This document shows, piece by piece, positions 7,523-16,572 of a stretch of DNA of 64,000 nucleotides (position 1 is the first letter of the stretch; every line of letters begins with the position of its first letter). Source of the stretch: SAR86 cluster bacterium AG-422-E19 (lineage in GTDB: Bacteria > Pseudomonadota > Gammaproteobacteria > Magnimaribacterales > AG-339-G14); assembly GCA_003213595.1 (NCBI GenBank), contig QCMR01000001.1, positions 90,015 to 154,014 of the forward strand. Direction: 5' to 3'. The translations under genes were made by a program, and so were the position numbers. The notes beneath the pieces are model-generated. The model did not search any database and was not told the origin of the DNA. It saw nothing but the letters and a program-made list of their open reading frames with translations.

Positions 7523-8131
7523 TTAAATTTTCCAATTGATAAAATTTTCTAAAAATTTGAGACCTATCTCTCCACTTTTTTCCGGATGAAATTGAGTAGC
7601 AAAAATGTTTTCAGTGGCTAACGATGAAACAAACTCTTCCCCATAGTGTGTAGTGGTGATACTGGTTTCTGTGTTTGAAGCCACAAAAGAATGAACAAAA
7701 TAAAAAAACTGTTTATCTTCTATTCCTGAAAATAATTCGTGTTTTTTTTCAATCTTCACATTATTCCAGCCCATGTGAGGTATTTTTAGATTTTCTTTAT
7801 TTATGTCTTTTATTTTAGTGATGCTTCCATTAATTACACCTAAGCCTTTTTCTTTGCTTTCTTCGCTTGAATCAAAGAGGATTTGAAGGCCTAAACAAAT
7901 GCCAAGAAAAGGTTTCGATTTAATTGCATCCGATAAAGGATTAATCATTTCCGTTTCATTTAATTTTTTTATGCAAGAACCCATAGAACCTTGCCCAGGA
8001 AAAACAAGCTTATCGATACTTTTAAATTTATCAGGAGTATCGACAATTGAAACTTTTGAACCAAGTGATTGAAGAGCTCTAGCTACTGAATGTATGTTGC
8101 TGGCTCCATAATCAACTACTCCAAGGTGCAT
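7523..8131 (-). CDS. hisH: Imidazole glycerol phosphate synthase, glutaminase subunit HisH
   Basis: Class I glutamine amidotransferase that supplies ammonia to HisF. MHLGVVDYGASNIHSVARAL is the family N-terminus; the nucleophile is Cys79 in LGICLGLQ, and the His182/Glu184 pair lies in ATQFHPEKS. The start at 8131 gives 202 residues. An in-frame start at 8167 would add 12 unrelated residues and overlap hisB. The gap to the hisB stop is 4 bp. Confidence 0.95.
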   Translation of the reverse strand: MHLGVVDYGASNIHSVARALQSLGSKVSIVDTPDKFKSIDKLVFPGQGSMGSCIKKLNETEMINPLSDAIKSKPFLGICLGLQILFDSSEESKEKGLGVINGSITKIKDINKENLKIPHMGWNNVKIEKKHELFSGIEDKQFFYFVHSFVASNTETSITTTHYGEEFVSSLATENIFATQFHPEKSGEIGLKFLENFINWKI

Positions 8132-8135
8132 TAAT

Positions 8136-8723
8136 TTATAGCAACCCTTTAGTGGAAGGAAGAACATCTCCTTTAGAAGGATCTACCATACATGCGGTTT
8201 TGAGAGCTAAAGCAAATGCTTTGAATATAGTTTCAGCTTGGTGATGAGCGTTTTCACCTTTGAGGTTATCAATGTGAACAGTTGCAAGAGCTTTGTTAAC
8301 AAAACCATGGAAAAATTCTTTTAACAAGCTCAAATCAAAATCGTTAATCGATTCTTTTGTAAAATTTACATTCCAACTTAGCCCTGGTCTTCCTGAGAAA
8401 TCTACAACAACCCTTGATAAAGCCTCATCCAAAGGAGCATATGCAGAGCCAAATCTGAAAATACCTTTTTTATCACCTAGAGCATTATTGAATGCTTCTC
8501 CAAGACTAATGCCTACATCTTCTACTGTGTGGTGAGCATCCACCTCTAAGTCCCCTTTTGCATCTAAGTCGATATCAAATCCGCCATGTTTGGATAGCTG
8601 ATCTATCATGTGAACAAAAAAAGGTAAATCTGCTTTTAGATTGCTTTCTCCTTTACCATCTAAAGCTAGAGAAAGTTTGATTTGAGTCTCTTTGGTATTT
8701 CTTTCTAATTCAGCTTTTCGCAT
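8136..8723 (-). CDS. hisB: Imidazoleglycerol-phosphate dehydratase HisB (monofunctional)
   Basis: Dehydrates imidazole glycerol phosphate to imidazole acetol phosphate. 195 residues with the two Mn-binding repeats [11 protein letters not shown] and [12 protein letters not shown]. The histidinol-phosphatase half of the enteric bifunctional enzyme is absent, so that step must be encoded elsewhere. First gene of hisBHAF; divergent from mutY with a 56-bp gap that should hold both promoters. Confidence 0.96.
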   Translation of the reverse strand: MRKAELERNTKETQIKLSLALDGKGESNLKADLPFFVHMIDQLSKHGGFDIDLDAKGDLEVDAHHTVEDVGISLGEAFNNALGDKKGIFRFGSAYAPLDEALSRVVVDFSGRPGLSWNVNFTKESINDFDLSLLKEFFHGFVNKALATVHIDNLKGENAHHQAETIFKAFALALKTACMVDPSKGDVLPSTKGLL

Positions 8724-8779
8724 CTTAATCCTCTTTCAAAAAGACATTATAGCGGACAGAAATCAGTAAAATAATAAAC

Positions 8780-9793
8780 ATGAATCAATTTTCAAAAAAA
8801 ATTATTGATTGGCAAAAGAGTCAAGGAAGAAATAATCTTCCCTGGCAGAAAAAAAGTGCGTATAAGGTTTGGATTTCTGAAATTATGCTTCAACAGACTC
8901 AAGTTGAAACTGTAATCCCATACTACAAGGCATTCATAAAAACCTTTCCTCAAATAAAAACTTTGGCTGAAAGCTCTGAAGAACAGGTTATGAGTTTGTG
9001 GAGTGGCTTGGGCTATTACTCTAGAGCAAGAAATATTCATAAAACTGCAAAAATAATCCTGAATGAATACAAAGGAAAATTCCCTCAAGATTTTAAAAAT
9101 TTAGTTGAACTGCCGGGTATCGGTCCCTCTACAGCAGGAGCAATACTTTCCCTTGCATTTGAGTTACCTGGAGTAATTTTAGATGGGAACGTAAAAAGAG
9201 TGATTGCTAGGTTTAAAGGCATTACTAATCCAATAGATAATAATGAGACTCAAAAAGAAGTGAAAAGTTTTGCTGAAGGATTTTTGCCAAAAGACTCATT
9301 TAGAGAATATTCTCAAGGAATAATGGATTTAGGTTCCTTGTTATGTAAGCCAAAAAATCCTATATGTAACAGTTGTCCCGTAAATAAAAATTGCCAGGCT
9401 TTAAGATTAGGCATTCAAGAAAAAATTCCATTAAAAAAAACTTCCAAACCGAAAAAAGAAAAAAAGATTGATTGGTTATTGATATCTTCGAAAAACAAAA
9501 TTTTGCTAAAGCGAAATGATAACAAAGGCATCTGGAAAAATTTGTGGCTTTTTCCTGATAAAGATATTTTGAGTAAAGACAATATCTCTTTACTTGAGAA
9601 AAAAGAGTCTCTCCCTGAAATTATTCATAATTTATCTCATCGAAAACTAAATATCTCAACGGTCAAATACCAAATAAAAAACAAAGACAGATTAAAGATA
9701 GATAGATCCAGCTCAGTTTGGGTTAGCAAAGCAGATTCAGTTAAAATGGGAATGCCCAAACCTATTAAAGAGATAATAGAAAATTATTTATGA
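8780..9793 (+). CDS. mutY: A/G-specific adenine glycosylase MutY
   Basis: Removes adenine mispaired with 8-oxoguanine. Glu34 in WISEIMLQQTQVET and Asp135 in GVILDGNVKRV are the expected catalytic residues; the HhH is LPGIGPSTAGA. The 4Fe-4S cluster ligands are Cys189, 196, 199 and 205 (C-X6-C-X2-C-X5-C). The C-terminal part resembles the Nudix-like 8-oxoG recognition domain (KIDWLLI...LWLFPD). 337 residues, near the normal 350. Its stop overlaps the yggX start (ATGA). Confidence 0.95.
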   Translation: MNQFSKKIIDWQKSQGRNNLPWQKKSAYKVWISEIMLQQTQVETVIPYYKAFIKTFPQIKTLAESSEEQVMSLWSGLGYYSRARNIHKTAKIILNEYKGKFPQDFKNLVELPGIGPSTAGAILSLAFELPGVILDGNVKRVIARFKGITNPIDNNETQKEVKSFAEGFLPKDSFREYSQGIMDLGSLLCKPKNPICNSCPVNKNCQALRLGIQEKIPLKKTSKPKKEKKIDWLLISSKNKILLKRNDNKGIWKNLWLFPDKDILSKDNISLLEKKESLPEIIHNLSHRKLNISTVKYQIKNKDRLKIDRSSSVWVSKADSVKMGMPKPIKEIIENYL

Positions 9794-10059
9794 AAACTGT
9801 TTTTTGTAGAAAATATCAAAAGGATTTGCCTAAGATGGATAGAGCTCCTTTTCCAGGAGAAAAAGGAGAAGAAATTTTTTCAAGCGTTTCCAAGCAAGCT
9901 TGGATGGAATGGCTTAAACAGCAGACGATGCTTGTGAATGAAAAGCAATTAGATTTATCAAAAAAAGAGTCCAGAGATTATCTCAGTCAGCAACTCGAAA
10001 ACTTTTTGAATAATGAATCTTTTGATAAAGCTGAAGGATTTGTCCCTTTAGATAAATAA
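9790..10059 (+). CDS. yggX: Fe(2+)-trafficking protein YggX
   Basis: An 89-residue protein beginning MKTVFCRKYQKDLPKMD, with the conserved Cys6, followed by APFPGEKGEEIF and a helical C-terminus (WMEWLKQQTMLVNEKQLD). The family protects Fe-S enzymes from oxidation and associates with labile iron. Translation is coupled to mutY, an Fe-S enzyme, by a 4-bp overlap, the same order as in E. coli. Confidence 0.95.
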   Translation: MKTVFCRKYQKDLPKMDRAPFPGEKGEEIFSSVSKQAWMEWLKQQTMLVNEKQLDLSKKESRDYLSQQLENFLNNESFDKAEGFVPLDK

Positions 10060-10103
10060 CTTTATTAGCTTGCTAAATATCTATAGAATTTGATTTTCTT
10101 TTT

Positions 10104-10179
10104 GCCCAGATAGCTCAGTCGGTAGAGCAAAGGACTGAAAATCCTTGTGTCGGTGGTTCGATTCCACCTCTGGGCACCA
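10104..10179 (+). tRNA. tRNA-Phe (anticodon GAA)
   Basis: A 76-nt cloverleaf. Acceptor stem GCCCAGA (10104-10110) pairs with TCTGGGC (10169-10175); the D arm is GCTC...GAGC; the anticodon stem GGACT/AATCC region carries loop CTGAAAA with anticodon GAA; the T arm has GGTTCGATTCC; the discriminator is A with an encoded CCA (10177-10179). No rRNA or other tRNA lies nearby. Confidence 0.97.
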
Positions 10180-10193
10180 TCAAAAAAAATACT

Positions 10194-10571
10194 TTATGCT
10201 TTTGCCTTGAGCAAATAAAAAGTAATTCCTGCAGCAATAAATTCAAAAATCATAAAGAACACAAAGATCGTATCTGGCATTCCATCTAGAATTAAACTGA
10301 GTGCTCTTCCAAGGCCAATCCCAAGCATAAAGACAAACATGCACCATAAAGCGGGAACCATTAGACTTTTGTTAAAAGCTCCAGAAATCCATAACAGCAC
10401 ACAACCGATATATAGGCCCATTACGGCTCTAAAGATATTGGACAAATTATTATCTGCAACTTCAATTCCATAAAGAATTGGTAGAAACTCTTTTGGATTT
10501 AATCCGTATCCCAAAGCAGCTGGAAATACTCCGATAGAAATGAATAATAAAAAATAGGATTCTTTGGTCAT
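10194..10571 (-). CDS. DUF4345-like small membrane protein
   Basis: A 125-residue protein with about four hydrophobic helices. The pattern LGYGLNPKEFLPILYGI, then NLSNIFRAVMGLYIGCVLLW, resembles DUF4345 proteins, which have no known function. A ribosome binding site (AGAAGG) lies just before the ATG. It is convergent with tRNA-Phe and divergent from the CoA-transferase gene. Confidence 0.6.
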   Translation of the reverse strand: MTKESYFLLFISIGVFPAALGYGLNPKEFLPILYGIEVADNNLSNIFRAVMGLYIGCVLLWISGAFNKSLMVPALWCMFVFMLGIGLGRALSLILDGMPDTIFVFFMIFEFIAAGITFYLLKAKA

Positions 10572-10670
10572 GATTACCTTCTTAAATTTGATTTTTAAAA
10601 TTACTATAATTTTCTAATTAATGATAAAACTTTTCTGCAATGTATGCGCGTCCTTGTGTAATATTTGTCC

Positions 10671-11897
10671 ATGTCTGAAAAATTACTTTTAGAAGGTTTA
10701 AAGGTTATTGATGCGGGAAGTTTTATTGCAGGACCGGTATCAACCACAATCCTTTCTGATTTCGGTGCAGAAGTTATCAAGATCGAACCGCCAAAAATAG
10801 GAGATAGCTTAAGACATTTAATTGCTCGAACAAAAAGAGTAAATCCAGTTTCCGATAAGGACTATTGTTGGCATTTAACCTCAAGAAATAAAAAAAGCTT
10901 GGCCTTAAATCTAGGCGACCCAAAAGGACAAAAGATTTTGCAAGAACTGGTAAAGGTTTCTGATGTATTTGTAACCAATATGCCTAAAAGGATAAGAGAT
11001 AAATTGAAAATTAATGCCTCAGACTTACTGCCTTTGAACGAGAGACTTATCTACGGATCTTTGACAGGCTATGGTGAAGAAGGTCCAGACTCACATAGAA
11101 CAGCCTTTGATACAATGGCTTGGTGGGCAAGAAGTGGTTTGATGGATATTGTAAGGCCATCAGATAATTCAACTCCAGGCATGCCTCCCATAGGCATGGG
11201 AGATCAACCTACTGGAGTATCTTTATTTGCAAGCATCATGACAGCTCTTTATAGAAGAGAGAAAACAGGCAAAGGTGGAGAAGTAAATACTTCTTTAATG
11301 GCCAATGGTGCCTGGTCTAATGGATCTTTCATTCAAGCAGCACTTTTTGACGCCAATTTTCCAGAAAGACAGACTGAAGTTACTCCTCACCCTTTTGGTG
11401 GACGTTATGAAACTAAAGATAGCAGATATCTTTTGTTAGCAATCATTGATGCAGCTAAAGAATGGCCAAAATTATTGAAAGCTCTCGATATAGAATATTT
11501 AAATGCTGATGAAAGATTTTCAACCTTTCAAAAAATGAACGAAAATCATCAAGAGCTTTATAAGGAACTTGAAAAAATTTTTAAGCAATATGAGTTGAAT
11601 GAAATAGTTGAAAAACTAAGATTCTCTGAAGTTACCTTTGGAATTCTTAGTAAATCTATAGATCATAAAAAAGACGAACAATTTTTAAAAAGTGAGGTAT
11701 TGGTTAACTTTTCAAAAGACAGTTTTGAAACAGAAAACTTAACAGTCAATAGTCCGGTATTTCTTAAAAATGAGCCTAAAAAAACCCCCTCCAGAGGTCC
11801 TGCCTTAGGAGAGCATTCCAAAGAAATTCTGTCTGACATTGGCATAGATTCAAATGAACTTGATAAGCTCAAAGAAGATGGGGTTATAGATTTTTAA
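10671..11897 (+). CDS. CaiB/BaiF family (class III) CoA-transferase
   Basis: 408 residues, start ATG 10671 (a TTG six bases earlier is less likely). The N-terminus LEGLKVIDAGSFIAGPVSTT...FGAEVIKIEPP is typical of family III CoA-transferases. RTAFDTMAWWARSGLM contains the expected catalytic Asp that forms the acyl anhydride. The enzyme moves CoA between carboxylic acids; the acids here are unknown. A TATAAT lies at 10605-10610 in the 99-bp intergenic region. It opens the catabolic part of the window but stands as a single-gene unit. Confidence 0.88.
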   Translation: MSEKLLLEGLKVIDAGSFIAGPVSTTILSDFGAEVIKIEPPKIGDSLRHLIARTKRVNPVSDKDYCWHLTSRNKKSLALNLGDPKGQKILQELVKVSDVFVTNMPKRIRDKLKINASDLLPLNERLIYGSLTGYGEEGPDSHRTAFDTMAWWARSGLMDIVRPSDNSTPGMPPIGMGDQPTGVSLFASIMTALYRREKTGKGGEVNTSLMANGAWSNGSFIQAALFDANFPERQTEVTPHPFGGRYETKDSRYLLLAIIDAAKEWPKLLKALDIEYLNADERFSTFQKMNENHQELYKELEKIFKQYELNEIVEKLRFSEVTFGILSKSIDHKKDEQFLKSEVLVNFSKDSFETENLTVNSPVFLKNEPKKTPSRGPALGEHSKEILSDIGIDSNELDKLKEDGVIDF

Positions 11898-11954
11898 AAA
11901 GTAGAGAAAGATACTTTAAAAAACTAGAATATAATATTCAAAACAGGGGAAATC

Positions 11955-12482
11955 ATGAGAACAATAGAAAATCTATTAGAGGGTTTAATCTATGCCAGCA
12001 GATGGCTTTTAGCACCCATTTATATGATTTTGTGTCTTTGCTTGGCACTGATCGCCATAACTACAATTCAACACTTCATTCAATATGCTCCGGGTTTAAT
12101 GAGCATGAAGTTAAAAGAAGTACTTTTGTTTGTTCTGCAAGTGGTAGACCTTGCTTTGATCGCTAACCTTGTTGTGATGATTATTTTTTCCGGCTACGAA
12201 AATTTTATATCTAAAATTGATGTAGCAAAGGATGATCGAGATAGACCGGATTGGATGGGCTCGGTAGATTTTAGCGATTTAAAAATAAAACTGGTCGCCT
12301 CAATCTTGGCTATATCAGGCATTGGACTGCTTGAAACCTTTCTTAAAATAGCTGGTTCAGGCGATCTTGCAGTGAGCGAAGTTGAGATTAAGTGGATGGT
12401 TATCATTCACATCATTTTCATAATCTCGGGATTGCTTTTAGCAATGATGGATTATGTAGCCCATCGAAGCAGCAAACATTAG
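11955..12482 (+). CDS. yqhA: UPF0114 membrane protein (YqhA-like)
   Basis: 175 residues with four predicted membrane helices. The N-terminus MRTIENLLEGLIYASRWLLA and the loop FISKIDVAKDDRDRPDW match the UPF0114/YqhA family, whose function is unknown. AGGGGA precedes the ATG. Convergent with the VTT-domain gene with only 4 bp between the stops. Confidence 0.88.
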   Translation: MRTIENLLEGLIYASRWLLAPIYMILCLCLALIAITTIQHFIQYAPGLMSMKLKEVLLFVLQVVDLALIANLVVMIIFSGYENFISKIDVAKDDRDRPDWMGSVDFSDLKIKLVASILAISGIGLLETFLKIAGSGDLAVSEVEIKWMVIIHIIFIISGLLLAMMDYVAHRSSKH

Positions 12483-12486
12483 ATAT

Positions 12487-13122
12487 TCAAAAATATCTTT
12501 TTGCTAAAAGCCAAAATAAGAAAGGTATTATTGCAATACCTAAAAATGCTATTGAGGCTGATTGACTGGTAAGGGCTGCTGTACCTATGAAGGAGTAAAC
12601 TACTGCAATCAATAAATTACTCACAATCATTACAGTTAAAAAAGTACTCCATTTCATACCAGCTAAACCAGCAGCTACAGTAGAAATTTCCGCTAGAGCT
12701 GGAGCAGGTCTTGCAATCAATAAAATACTAACGCCAAATTGTTTTGCCGCCTCTTCTGATCTTGCTAAATCTTCTTGGCTGAGTATTTTTTTTGCTAAGG
12801 GTTTGGCAGCATACTTTCCTATCGCAAAGCCAATTATCGAACCCAAAGTAAGTCCTATCCATATAACAGGAATAGATAAATAAAATCCCAAAATGGCTCC
12901 AGCAAAAGTATTGGTAACCCCGTTTGGAATTGGTAAAAAAACATCTGCTGCTAACGCAAAGATAACCAGAATAGAGTTTAAAAATTGGTTGTTACCACTC
13001 CATTCAATAAACTCATTTGTTAAGTCTGCCATAGATGATTCAAGTAACGACAAAGGCAGAATTATGGATGTTAAAACAATTATGATTAAACCTAGGAACT
13101 TTAAGAGAGTATAGATATTCAT
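12487..13122 (-). CDS. VTT (DedA-like/SNARE-associated) membrane protein
   Basis: 211 residues, multiple hydrophobic helices. The VTT/DedA signature is visible: VFLPIPNGVTNTFAGAILG, then GSIIGFAIGKYAAKP and IARPAPALAEISTVAAGLAGM. DedA proteins act in membrane homeostasis and some flip undecaprenyl phosphate or phospholipids; the substrate here is unknown. Divergent from the DUF3604 lipoprotein gene. Confidence 0.8.
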   Translation of the reverse strand: MNIYTLLKFLGLIIIVLTSIILPLSLLESSMADLTNEFIEWSGNNQFLNSILVIFALAADVFLPIPNGVTNTFAGAILGFYLSIPVIWIGLTLGSIIGFAIGKYAAKPLAKKILSQEDLARSEEAAKQFGVSILLIARPAPALAEISTVAAGLAGMKWSTFLTVMIVSNLLIAVVYSFIGTAALTSQSASIAFLGIAIIPFLFWLLAKRYF

Positions 13123-13192
13123 TACTTTTTACATTTTATACGTTTGTCCAATAGGAAAAAATTTTATTCAAGATTTTTGCGAATGTTAAGAT

Positions 13193-13211
13193 ATGACAGT
13201 TATACTGTCAT
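13193..13211. promoter_or_regulatory. Perfect 8-bp palindrome before the DUF3604 gene (candidate operator)
   Basis: ATGACAGT-TAT-ACTGTCAT lies 5 bp before the ATG at 13217. TATACT (13201-13206) inside it could be a -10 box, with TTGCGA (13177-13182) 18 bp upstream as a weak -35. If so, a repressor would cover the -10 and the transcript would be almost leaderless. It could instead form a hairpin masking the start codon. Confidence 0.45.
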
Positions 13212-13216
13212 TTCTT

Positions 13217-15190
13217 ATGTTTAAAAATATATTTTATTTTTTATTTTTATTTGCGTTTTTTTCCTCTTGTTCTGAATTTGAGATGAAAACAGAAAAAGAT
13301 TTAGCTCTAGAAAAATTCGGAGATATTCCTATCGAATACAAGCCTAGTCCCAATCCAGATAAAAATGCTTATTTTGGTGACTTACATGTTCATACAGAGA
13401 ATTCTTTTGATGCTTATACCTTTGGCACTACTGCTTCTCCTACTGATGCTTATAAATACGCTAAAGGTGAAGCAATAAAACATCCTACTGGTTATCACAT
13501 TCAGTTATCAAGGCCTTTGGATTTTTATGCAGTTACCGATCATGGAGTTTTTCTCGGTGTGGTTAAAGAAGCTGCTGATCCAGATAGTGAAATAGGACAA
13601 TATGAAATTACTAAGCCTCTACATAATTTGAATGAAAATGTAAGTAATAGTTTTTTCTCCATTATTAGAAGAGGAGGAACGTTTAGACCATTTGCCCAAG
13701 AATTAGCAAATAGCATTCAAGATGGAACTGTAGATATGAAGATTTTACAGAAAGTTATGAATGATACTTGGCTCAAAACGATTGAAGCTGCAGATCAAGC
13801 CTATGTTCCAGGTACTTTCACAACCTTTGCTGCCTATGAGTATTCTTCATCGGTTGAGATTTATGATACTTATTTGCACAGAAATGTAATTTTTAGAGAC
13901 ACAAAAAGCCTACCTAAAAGAATTTTTACACGCGCCGACAGTTTAAATCCGGAAGACCTTTGGAAATGGATGGATGGTCTTAGACAAAAAGGTATAGAAA
14001 GCTTGGCAATTCCGCACAATTCGAATATTTCAGGAGGTGCTGCTTTTAAAATGACTTACTATGACGGCAAACCCATAGATGAAGCATATGCCCTGCAAAG
14101 AACAAGAAATGAGCCCTTAGTTGAAGTTACTCAAGCAAAGGGCTCCTCCGAAACGCATCCTTTACTATCGAAAAATGATGAATGGGCAGCATTCGAAATA
14201 CCGGTAGAAAAGCAAGCTAAAGTTTTAGAAAATGCGAAAGGAAGTTATGTCCGAAACGCTTACTTAAGAGGTCTGACTTTAGCTGAACAAGGCATTACAA
14301 ATCCCTACAAATTTGGCCTCATAGGGGCAAGTGACACTCATGTTGCTGGAGGTTCTTACAGTGAAGAAACTTTCTTTTCAAAAATTGGTCTATTGGATGG
14401 AACTCCAGAGCTTAGAGGTTCAGTTCCTTTTAATTGGGCTTTAGCTAAAGCTGCAAAAATCTTTAGACCAAAATCTTTTGCTGAGATTAATGGTAAAGAC
14501 TATATGGCAGTTACAGACAGGCTGATAGGCTTTTCAGCCTCTGGCCTTACTGGAGTTTGGGCGAAAGAAAATACTCGTGAGGATATTTATGATGCCTTTA
14601 GAAGAAAAGAAACCTTCGCTACCAGCGGTCCAAGAATAAAGGTACGCTTTTTTTCAGGGTATGATTTTGAAGATACTAAAATTAATGACTTAGATCTTGT
14701 TAAAAAAGCCTATGAGGATAATTTATCTATGGGTTCCACCATTAATATAGAAAAAGAGAGGGAACCGAAATTTTTGGTATGGGCTTCTGCAGACCCATTA
14801 GGTGCGCCGCTTCAAAGAATTCAAATTATCAAAGGTTGGTTAGAAAATGGAAAACATCAAGAAAAAGTATATGACGTTGTATGTTCAGATGGATTAGTTG
14901 TCAATTCATCCACACATCGTTGTCCTGATAATGGAGCTAAAGTTGATATTGAAAATTGTTCTGTAATTAAAAATTCGGGAGCCTCAGAGTTGAAGACTTT
15001 TTGGTTAGATCCTGATTTCTTGATGGATCAAAAAGCTTTTTATTACGCAAGGGTTTTAGAGAATCCGGTTTGTCGATGGTCAACTTGGGACTCGATTAGA
15101 GAAGGCGTCGAGCCAAGGTCTGATATTCCAGCAACTATACAAGAAAGAGCCTGGACTTCACCAATTTGGTTTGAGCCTGTTAAATCTTGA
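13217..15190 (+). CDS. DUF3604 family lipoprotein (putative metal-dependent hydrolase)
   Basis: 657 residues with a lipoprotein signal (FLFLFAFFSSC, Cys at residue 16, Ser at +2, suggesting the outer membrane). The mature part starts with AYFGDLHVHTENSFDA, and DFYAVTDHG and GLIGASDTHVAGGSYSEE follow: metal-binding His/Asp clusters of the DUF3604 (PHP-like) family. No substrate is established for the family. DUF3604 genes are common next to TonB receptors and oxygenases in marine bacteria, as here. The start at 13217 was preferred because the ATG at 13193 lies within the palindrome and delays the signal peptide. Confidence 0.8.
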   Translation: MFKNIFYFLFLFAFFSSCSEFEMKTEKDLALEKFGDIPIEYKPSPNPDKNAYFGDLHVHTENSFDAYTFGTTASPTDAYKYAKGEAIKHPTGYHIQLSRPLDFYAVTDHGVFLGVVKEAADPDSEIGQYEITKPLHNLNENVSNSFFSIIRRGGTFRPFAQELANSIQDGTVDMKILQKVMNDTWLKTIEAADQAYVPGTFTTFAAYEYSSSVEIYDTYLHRNVIFRDTKSLPKRIFTRADSLNPEDLWKWMDGLRQKGIESLAIPHNSNISGGAAFKMTYYDGKPIDEAYALQRTRNEPLVEVTQAKGSSETHPLLSKNDEWAAFEIPVEKQAKVLENAKGSYVRNAYLRGLTLAEQGITNPYKFGLIGASDTHVAGGSYSEETFFSKIGLLDGTPELRGSVPFNWALAKAAKIFRPKSFAEINGKDYMAVTDRLIGFSASGLTGVWAKENTREDIYDAFRRKETFATSGPRIKVRFFSGYDFEDTKINDLDLVKKAYEDNLSMGSTINIEKEREPKFLVWASADPLGAPLQRIQIIKGWLENGKHQEKVYDVVCSDGLVVNSSTHRCPDNGAKVDIENCSVIKNSGASELKTFWLDPDFLMDQKAFYYARVLENPVCRWSTWDSIREGVEPRSDIPATIQERAWTSPIWFEPVKS

Positions 15191-15228
15191 AATATTTATT
15201 TCTCTGTTAGAAAATTCTTTCATCTGAT

Positions 15229-16530
15229 ATGAAATCTATTTTCTCAAAATTTAAAAATTCTTTGCTAATAGGAGCCTACAAAATCCTGGTAATTTTTGAA
15301 AAATTAACTAATAAGGGAATAGCCTTAGACTTCATTTCGAAAGATTACATAGACGATCCTTATAAGACTTACAACTTGATGAGATCTCACAAACCTATTT
15401 TGTTTTCTCAAACAACAAGATTGCATTGGGTTACAAAGATGGAGTTCGCGCAGGAAATGTTAAGAGATAAAAGATTTAGTGTTGATGATCGTAAATATCC
15501 AATAGCTGAAAAGAGGAGAAAAGAATTTAAAAAAGCTGGTAGAGAAATCATGTTAGAACAGTTCGAGAATCCTAGTATGTTAAAACTTGATCCTCCTGAT
15601 CACTCACGAATAAGAAAATTGGTGCAATATGGTTTTACTAATAGATACATAACATCCCTTGAACCAGAAATAAAAAAAATAGTAGAAGATTGTCTCAGTA
15701 AGGTTCATAACCAAGATTCTTTTGATTTGATTGAAGACTTAGCAAAGCCACTTCCAGCAATTGTGATTGCTAAAATGATGGGATTACCAAATGAAGACTT
15801 GGATCAATTTCAAGCTTGGTCTGAAGATTTATTAGTTGGTGTTGGAGGAATTGGTACCTCAAGAGAGGATATTAAAAAATCAGGAGATGCTTATGAAGCA
15901 TTAATAAATTATTTTGAAAGAACCATTCTTAGTAGAAAAAATTTTCCTGGGGACGACTTTATTGGCAAACTAATCCAAGCAGAAGAAGCGGGAGATAAAT
16001 TAAACATCAAGGAAATGTATGGTACCTGTTTGCTTCTCTTAATCGCCGGACATGAGACTACTACGCGCTTAATTGGTAATGGTATGTTCACGCTTTTTAA
16101 TCATCCTGAGAATATAACTCACTTGAGAAATGATTTTTCTTTGATACCCAATGCCATAGAGGAAATGCTTAGATACGAACCTCCTGTACATGCAACTGTC
16201 AGATTCGCTGAAAGTGATATGGTCTACAACAATAAATCCTACAAAAGGGGAACCCCTTTTGCGGTAAGTATTGCAGGTGCGAACAGAGATCCTGAAGCAA
16301 ATGATAACCCCAATGAATTTAATATTTTTAGAGAAGATATCAATCACATCTCTTTTGGCTATGGACCGCACATGTGTATTGGTGCGAGCCTCGCTAGAAT
16401 TGAATCCAGAATTGCTTTTGAAGCTTTATTTGAAAGATTTAGTAATCTTCATCTTTTGGATAAAAATCCCAAGTGGGGAAAAAATCTTATTTTTCGAGGC
16501 TTTGACAACCTTCAAATAAAAATCAATTAA
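15229..16530 (+). CDS. Cytochrome P450
   Basis: 433 residues with all P450 landmarks: I-helix AGHETT (273-278), the ExxR pair Glu312/Arg315 in EEMLRYEPP, and the heme loop FGYGPHMCIG with thiolate Cys383. LKLDPPDHSRIRKLV and AGANRDPEAN are typical of soluble bacterial class I P450s, which need ferredoxin and a reductase; neither is encoded nearby. The hydrophobic stretch at 11-24 is short and probably not a membrane anchor. It ends at the terminator shared with the TonB receptor gene. Substrate unknown; neighbours suggest a lipid, terpenoid or other hydrophobic compound. Confidence 0.95.
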   Translation: MKSIFSKFKNSLLIGAYKILVIFEKLTNKGIALDFISKDYIDDPYKTYNLMRSHKPILFSQTTRLHWVTKMEFAQEMLRDKRFSVDDRKYPIAEKRRKEFKKAGREIMLEQFENPSMLKLDPPDHSRIRKLVQYGFTNRYITSLEPEIKKIVEDCLSKVHNQDSFDLIEDLAKPLPAIVIAKMMGLPNEDLDQFQAWSEDLLVGVGGIGTSREDIKKSGDAYEALINYFERTILSRKNFPGDDFIGKLIQAEEAGDKLNIKEMYGTCLLLLIAGHETTTRLIGNGMFTLFNHPENITHLRNDFSLIPNAIEEMLRYEPPVHATVRFAESDMVYNNKSYKRGTPFAVSIAGANRDPEANDNPNEFNIFREDINHISFGYGPHMCIGASLARIESRIAFEALFERFSNLHLLDKNPKWGKNLIFRGFDNLQIKIN

Positions 16531-16561
16531 AAAAGGCGTTCTAAGAAGAACGCCTTTTTTT
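16531..16561. terminator. Bidirectional intrinsic terminator between P450 and TonB receptor
   Basis: Stem GGCGTTCT (16535-16542) / AGAACGCC (16547-16554), loop AAGA, flanked by an A-run on the left and seven Ts on the right, so it can stop transcription in both directions. It is the clearest intrinsic terminator in the window. Confidence 0.92.
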
Positions 16562-16572
16562 AAAGAGTCTGA

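Noticed and set aside
10060-10103. Integration site or mobile element at tRNA-Phe
   Set aside because: No integrase, no duplicated tRNA 3' end and no composition break nearby; flanking genes look native.
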